Shown piece after piece: positions 59,610 to 64,000 of a stretch of 64,000 nucleotides of DNA. Positions within the stretch are counted from its first letter, which is position 1. The number at the start of each line of letters is the position of its first letter. Origin of the DNA: Prinia subflava (taxonomy: Eukaryota; Chordata; Aves; Passeriformes; Cisticolidae); the NCBI RefSeq assembly GCF_021018805.1, contig NC_086266.1:1612001-1676000 (forward strand), written 5' to 3'. A program made the translations under genes and the position numbers. The notes below the pieces were generated by a model. The model did no database searches. It was not told the origin of the DNA and was given only the letters and a program-made list of their open reading frames with translations.

Positions 59610-60027
59610 CTGCAGGATCCTGGGGGGAGCTGCAGGATCCTGGGGGGCTGCAGGATCCTGGGGGGGCTGCAGGATCCTGGGGGGCTGCAGGATCCTGGGG
59701 GGGCTGCAGGATCCTGGGGGGCTGCAGGATCCTGGGGGGGCTGCAGGATCCTGGGGGGCTGCAGGATCCTGGGGGGAGCTGCAGGATCCTGGGGGGGCTG
59801 CAGAAACCTGGGGAGAGCTGCAGGATCCTGGGGGGCTGCAGGATCCTGGGGAGGGCTGCAGGAACCTGGGGGGCTGCAGGAACCTGGGGGGGGCTGCAGA
59901 AACCTGCAGGGGGCTGCAGGATCCTGGGGGGGCTGCAGGATCCTGGGGAGGGCTGCAGGATCCTGGGGGGGCTGCAGGAACCTGCAGGGGGCTGCAGGAT
60001 CCTGGGGGGCTGCAGGAAGCTGCAGGG
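59610..60027. repeat. 22-copy G-rich minisatellite (18-20-bp unit)
   Basis: Counted by eye: 22 units of CTGCAGGATCCTGGGGGG with G-run length varying from 3 to 8 and occasional GGAACC or GAAACC variants. G-runs of four or more recur every 18-20 bp on the plus strand, which favours G-quadruplex or slipped structures. Each canonical unit contains CTGCAG and GGATCC palindromes. Long open frames on both strands are repeat artefacts. Confidence 0.96.
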
Positions 60028-60331
60028 CTGCTTACCCCACGCTCCAGTCCCAGCATGGAATTATCCAGGCACAGAATGGGTTGGTGAGGGCAAAAATGGA
60101 CGAGGATGGGCTCAACTGCCACACATGCTGTTAGTTCTGACTGATTTGTAAGAGTGTGATAAATTTTGTAAACTTTTTAATGTGCTAAACTTTGGTTATG
60201 AGGTAACATTTACAAATAAGGGACAATTTGTGTACTTGTTTTTTGTATTTTGCTCTGGTGGGCTTTTTTTTGTTGTTGCGCCCCAAGTCCAGATCATTGG
60301 GCAAATGGTTGTTAAACTTGGAATTAAAACA

Positions 60332-60337
60332 AATAAA
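60332..60337 (+). other. TMEM164: Alternative poly(A) signal AATAAA
   Basis: AATAAA followed by T/G-rich sequence (GCATTTTGCTGG, then CGTTTTGTCATC). It could end a longer TMEM164 3' UTR. Confidence 0.3.
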
Positions 60338-60782
60338 TGCATTTTGCTGGATACTGGATCGTTTTGTCATCATTCCAATTGTGCCAGGGCTGAGTCTGTT
60401 GTGCTTAGCACTTTCTGTAACTAGCTAAGAATCACAGAGACATTTTCTTTATAATAATATTTCTTTATAACTCAGGTACAAAGATGGAGGAGCACAGCTG
60501 ATGGTGCCTGCCGTGCACACAGCACTCCTGGGAGCACCACAGGCACTGGGATTTCGGGAATTCTGAGCAGGTCAGTCTCACTCGTGCCTGTTCCCTGGCA
60601 GGCAGCAGCAGGGCACTGGCACAGCTCCCTGCAGGGTGTAAATCCTTTCAGCACCATCCTTCTCCTCCAGGTGCAGAGCTGGGGAGCTGCTGCAGCCCAG
60701 GGATGCTCCACGGACACGCGGGGCTGTGCTGAGGTTTTGTGTGATGGTGCTGGATCCGTCCTGTGCTGGCATCAACTTGGCA

Positions 60783-60832
60783 AGGGACATTCCTGGGAAG
60801 GGACATTCCTGGGAAGGGACATTCTTGGGAGG
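60783..60832. repeat. Three-copy 17-bp direct repeat
   Basis: GGGACATTCCTGGGAA-type units in tandem (third copy ATTCTTGGGA), directly before the next minisatellite. Confidence 0.8.
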
Positions 60833-60839
60833 GCCCCAC

Positions 60840-61104
60840 CCTGCCCAGAGGGGGTCCAATCCTGCCCAAAGGGGGTCCCATCCTGCCCAGGAGGGTCCAG
60901 TCCTGCCCAGGAGGGTCCAACCCTGCCAAGGAAGGTCCAATCCTGCCCGGGAGGGTCCAACCCTGCCTAGGAGGGGTCGAATCCTGCCCGGGAGGACCCA
61001 ACCCTGCCTAGGAGGGGTCGAATCCTGCCCAGAGGGGTCCCAATCCTGCCCAGGGTGGGTCTAGTCCTGCCCAGGAGGGTCCAATCCTGCCCAGGAGGGC
61101 CCAA
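60840..61104. repeat. 13-copy minisatellite (20-22-bp unit)
   Basis: Thirteen units of CCTGCCCAGGAGGGTCCAAT with frequent substitutions. It is independent in sequence from the G-rich array 0.8 kb upstream. Open frames across it on both strands are artefacts. Confidence 0.93.
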
Positions 61105-61523
61105 TCCTGCCCCAGCTTGGGCAGTGCCCTGTAGTTCCATTTCCCAGCCCTGCAGCAGATGCAGAACGTGCACAGGAGTTTCCAGCTCACACCCTTGTTC
61201 AGAAATCTGCTGTAGCAGCTTCAGTCCCACACAGCAGGATGGCAAAGTAGTTCTAATGCACTTTGCAACTGCTTCTGGCTGTAATAACCATGATTGCAGC
61301 CCAGTTAAATGTGTTGCTGTGACCCAGCACATCTCAGACAAGCAGGTTATTGCCTTGAGTGCTGTTCCTGGAAAAGGAACAGACTGGATGTGCCCAGCCT
61401 GTATGATTATATACCCACTGCAGAGGATTCAATTTTTCATGTAGCCAGGGAAAAGAATCATTTCTCCAGCTTAATTTCACTGGAAGAGTAAAAGACTGAT
61501 GAAACAGCTTGAGCAGAAATCCA

Positions 61524-61555
61524 GTGTGAAGTGCTTTATGTGTGAAGTGCTTTAT
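61524..61555. repeat. 16-bp perfect tandem duplication
   Basis: GTGTGAAGTGCTTTAT occurs twice in direct succession, in non-coding DNA. Confidence 0.85.
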
Positions 61556-61904
61556 GGCAGCCTGAGCTGAGCCAAGCAAGCAATTCCCCATTGCAGGCAC
61601 TGCTGATTATTGTCAGCAGCTCTCTATAACTAATTGGAAATTGGCTTTTATTGTTTAATACAAACAAAAACGTAAGAAAAAGCAAGTTGAATAAGTGATG
61701 TAGCCGATAGAAATGGTGATTTCACTGGGAGTGTTTAGGAAAGCTGCATGTACCTGTCCCAGTTTGTTCCTACAGCAGGCAAAAGGGACAGACAGGAAAA
61801 TCTTTCTAACTCACCCTCAGCCTGTGGCATTAACACCAGGCACAAATGCTTCAATAAAAACATCGACCAAGCCACACAATGAAGCACAGAAACATAAAAA
61901 GAAA

Positions 61905-64000
61905 TGGTGATTCTTTTTCCTTATTTTATTGGGTAAATGATTTAAAAGGTAATAACAATAGTGTTAAAACTACTACAATATCTTTCCACAGCCATATCTC
62001 ACAGACCCACAGATAACCTTCTAGCATTTTTTTTTTCTTTTTTCCTCATTTTTCTCTTTTTAAGCCGTACTTAAAATGCCCATTTCAACAGTTTCTTCAC
62101 ACTAATAGCAATCCAATGTGGAAGGAAGAAGGATCTAGTCATAAAGGACGGGGGTTCAGGTAATCTGTGATATTAATAATTGATAATCAATTGCTAAGGA
62201 AGGAAGGAAAGGACTGAGGCCTTGCAAGCTACTCCAGGTAGCTCTGAGCCCCTGTGGTCACCACGGCATTGAAGATAACTCAAGATGCTGGTGAACAATT
62301 TTAAGTAAGTTCGTTGGGTTGTTTTTTTTTTTTTTTGTAACATATAAAACACTAAAATAACTTAGAAACTAGATCCAAATATCTTGAAAAGAATCAACTT
62401 TGATATACAAAAACAGTCATAAGTTGTTACAAAAGTTCCAAACAAAAGTTTGTTTTCTCAGTGCGTTTATGTACCAGCGCAATTACTGAGTCCAGAGCAA
62501 AGAAAGAGGTTTTTCTTTTTTATTTTTTTTCTTTAACAGTAATAAAAAATGAGGAAAACATATCTTTGTATATAAAGAATCATTGCTGGTCTTAAGAATA
62601 AATGTAACCAGAAACCCTTAAATCTGAGAGGCACACTTTGGGTTTCTCTTTTTATTTTTTTTTTAACTTTTTTTTCTTTTTTTTAACATAAAATGAAAGT
62701 CACCAGTTTATTTAAATTGAGGAGATACTCAGGCTCCCCAAATAAACTTAATTCAATTAACATCACTAGCAAAAATCAGTTAGAAACTGTACAAAAATAA
62801 AAAAGTGAACACATTTAATCCTGCAGGGATTTTGTCAGGACTGGAAGGCAGGCTTTAGGAGCAGCATTTGGGCATGGCTGGAGGCTTCTTTGGTTCGATC
62901 TAACACACGAAAGAGATGTAACCTACTCCAGACAACAGCTTGAAAAACCCGCACGGTTGAAGACAAGAGGAGGTCCAGATACAAACTCCAGGTGTGCCAG
63001 GGCTGTGCCCACCGTGGTGCCAGAGCGGGGCTGAGGTCGCTGGGGTGGCAGCAGGAAGGACACTTGAAGCATCACCAGGTAACAGCTTCGTGTCAAGTCT
63101 GTGGTTTGCTTGTCTAACTCAGTTTACAGAGCAGAGGTTTTTTAGGAACGTTAGGCAAAAGAATGAAAAGGAGAAACAAAACCAAAACCCGACAATCTCT
63201 TCAGTGGAATAAGGCAAACTGAGTAGTGCTCATTAAAATAAAATCAGCATTTCAACTTAACAAACAGTGAAATAAGCTACTTGGTTGTACCTTAATAAAG
63301 TACCCCAGGTGAAAAACAAATCTGTAGCTAACCCCAACAATACAGCTAAGAGCTCTAAATGTAACTGGGAGGGAATGACATTGGTGAGAGCAGCTGTGAG
63401 CAGCTGGAAGCAAGCAGACCTGTTCTGTGCCAGTGCATGTCACAGTGAGCTGCACGTTTGGTACAAGAATCCCACAATTACAGAGAGACAATCTGCAGCA
63501 GTTCAGCACGGCGTGCTGAGGAGGTAGGTGCCCTAGAAACACTGTAGGTAGACTGATTATTCCAATCTTAAACCAAAAATAGATCATACAATCTGATTGA
63601 CCACAGACTCTGTAACAGTTTTTTAATTAGTGATACAAAACTCTGGTCCAGAAGGGTCTGGCATGAGCTCGGTTCAAAAGCACACCTTTGCAGTTTGTAT
63701 AACACCCTTGAACTGTATTTTTAAGCAACAGCTACTAAGAGATAGACAAAAATGCATTGTGCATTATGCTGTATACAAAAAGGAGACAAAACTATCCTTT
63801 TCTCCCCCAAGCCATGGTGGGAAGTATTGCTGACCTTGTCCTTAAAATCCTGCAGGATTGTTTATTCATCAGTATATCATTATTACACTGGTAAGAAATT
63901 CTGTATAACATCTGCATATATCGAAGATTTCTTAAAAAATCTGATATGATTTTAGATCCGCATGACCAGTCACGTGACCTTCTTGAGGTTGATTAGCACC
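61905..64000 (-). other. Possible 3' UTR of a minus-strand gene (AMMECR1 by synteny)
   Basis: A minus-strand AATAAA (plus 61925-61930) is followed, in minus orientation, by a strongly GT-rich stretch (TGTTTCTGTGCTTCATTGTG), the layout of a real cleavage site. The remaining 2 kb is AT-rich with homopolymer tracts and no codable exon. AMMECR1 follows TMEM164 tail to tail in mammals, so its 3' UTR is the natural candidate. No AMMECR1 protein sequence is present here. Confidence 0.35.

Noticed and set aside
59424..60151. Long glycine- or proline-rich open frames on both strands
   Set aside because: These are translations of the G-rich minisatellite. Several frames are open at once, with no start context, splice logic or protein family.

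Overview
The window is vertebrate nuclear DNA, almost certainly from a bird. It has GT-AG spliced genes, two CpG-island promoters, CR1-type LINE 3' fragments in intronic and flanking DNA, and compact intergenic spacing. A passerine is possible, but the sequence alone does not settle the species. No bacterial, viral or organellar genes are present.

Two protein-coding genes can be reconstructed completely, exon by exon. ACSL4 (long-chain acyl-CoA synthetase 4) lies on the minus strand. Its 14 coding exons between 15131 and 5572 join in frame to exactly 711 codons plus stop, the length of the long mammalian isoform. Its promoter is a CpG island near 29.5-30.8 kb. A non-coding first exon ends at 30246 and is separated from the coding exons by a large first intron. 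TMEM164 lies on the plus strand. Its six coding exons between 40013 and 55679 join in frame to 289 codons, and its promoter is a second CpG island near 39.0-40.3 kb. The two genes are head to head with about 9 kb between their promoters.

Layout: 1 to about 3.3 kb is downstream DNA with no recognised gene. About 3.3-5.57 kb is probable ACSL4 3' UTR. ACSL4 coding exons occupy 5.57-15.13 kb, and the ACSL4 5' introns run from 15.26 to 30.25 kb with CR1 fragments and several hairpins. The intergenic spacer (30.4-39.4 kb) holds a CR1 fragment and, next to the TMEM164 island, a 22-copy minisatellite. TMEM164 runs from about 39.4 to 55.7 kb, followed by its 3' UTR and downstream DNA with a CR1 element and two more minisatellites (59.6-61.1 kb). 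The last 2 kb may be the 3' UTR of a minus-strand neighbour. AMMECR1 is expected from mammalian synteny, but no coding sequence is visible.

Functionally, ACSL4 activates arachidonate and related polyunsaturated fatty acids to acyl-CoA. TMEM164 has been reported to place C20:4 chains on ether phospholipids. Both therefore control the oxidisable membrane lipids that drive ferroptosis, and here they are immediate divergent neighbours.

The most unusual structure is a 20-bp tandem repeat that begins exactly at the 5' splice site of ACSL4 coding exon 6, so the authentic donor is followed by seven further copies of the CAG/GTGAGG donor sequence. The window also has an unusual number of short-loop perfect or near-perfect inverted repeats, the best being a 31-bp perfect stem in ACSL4 intron 1. 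These look like template-switch mutations.
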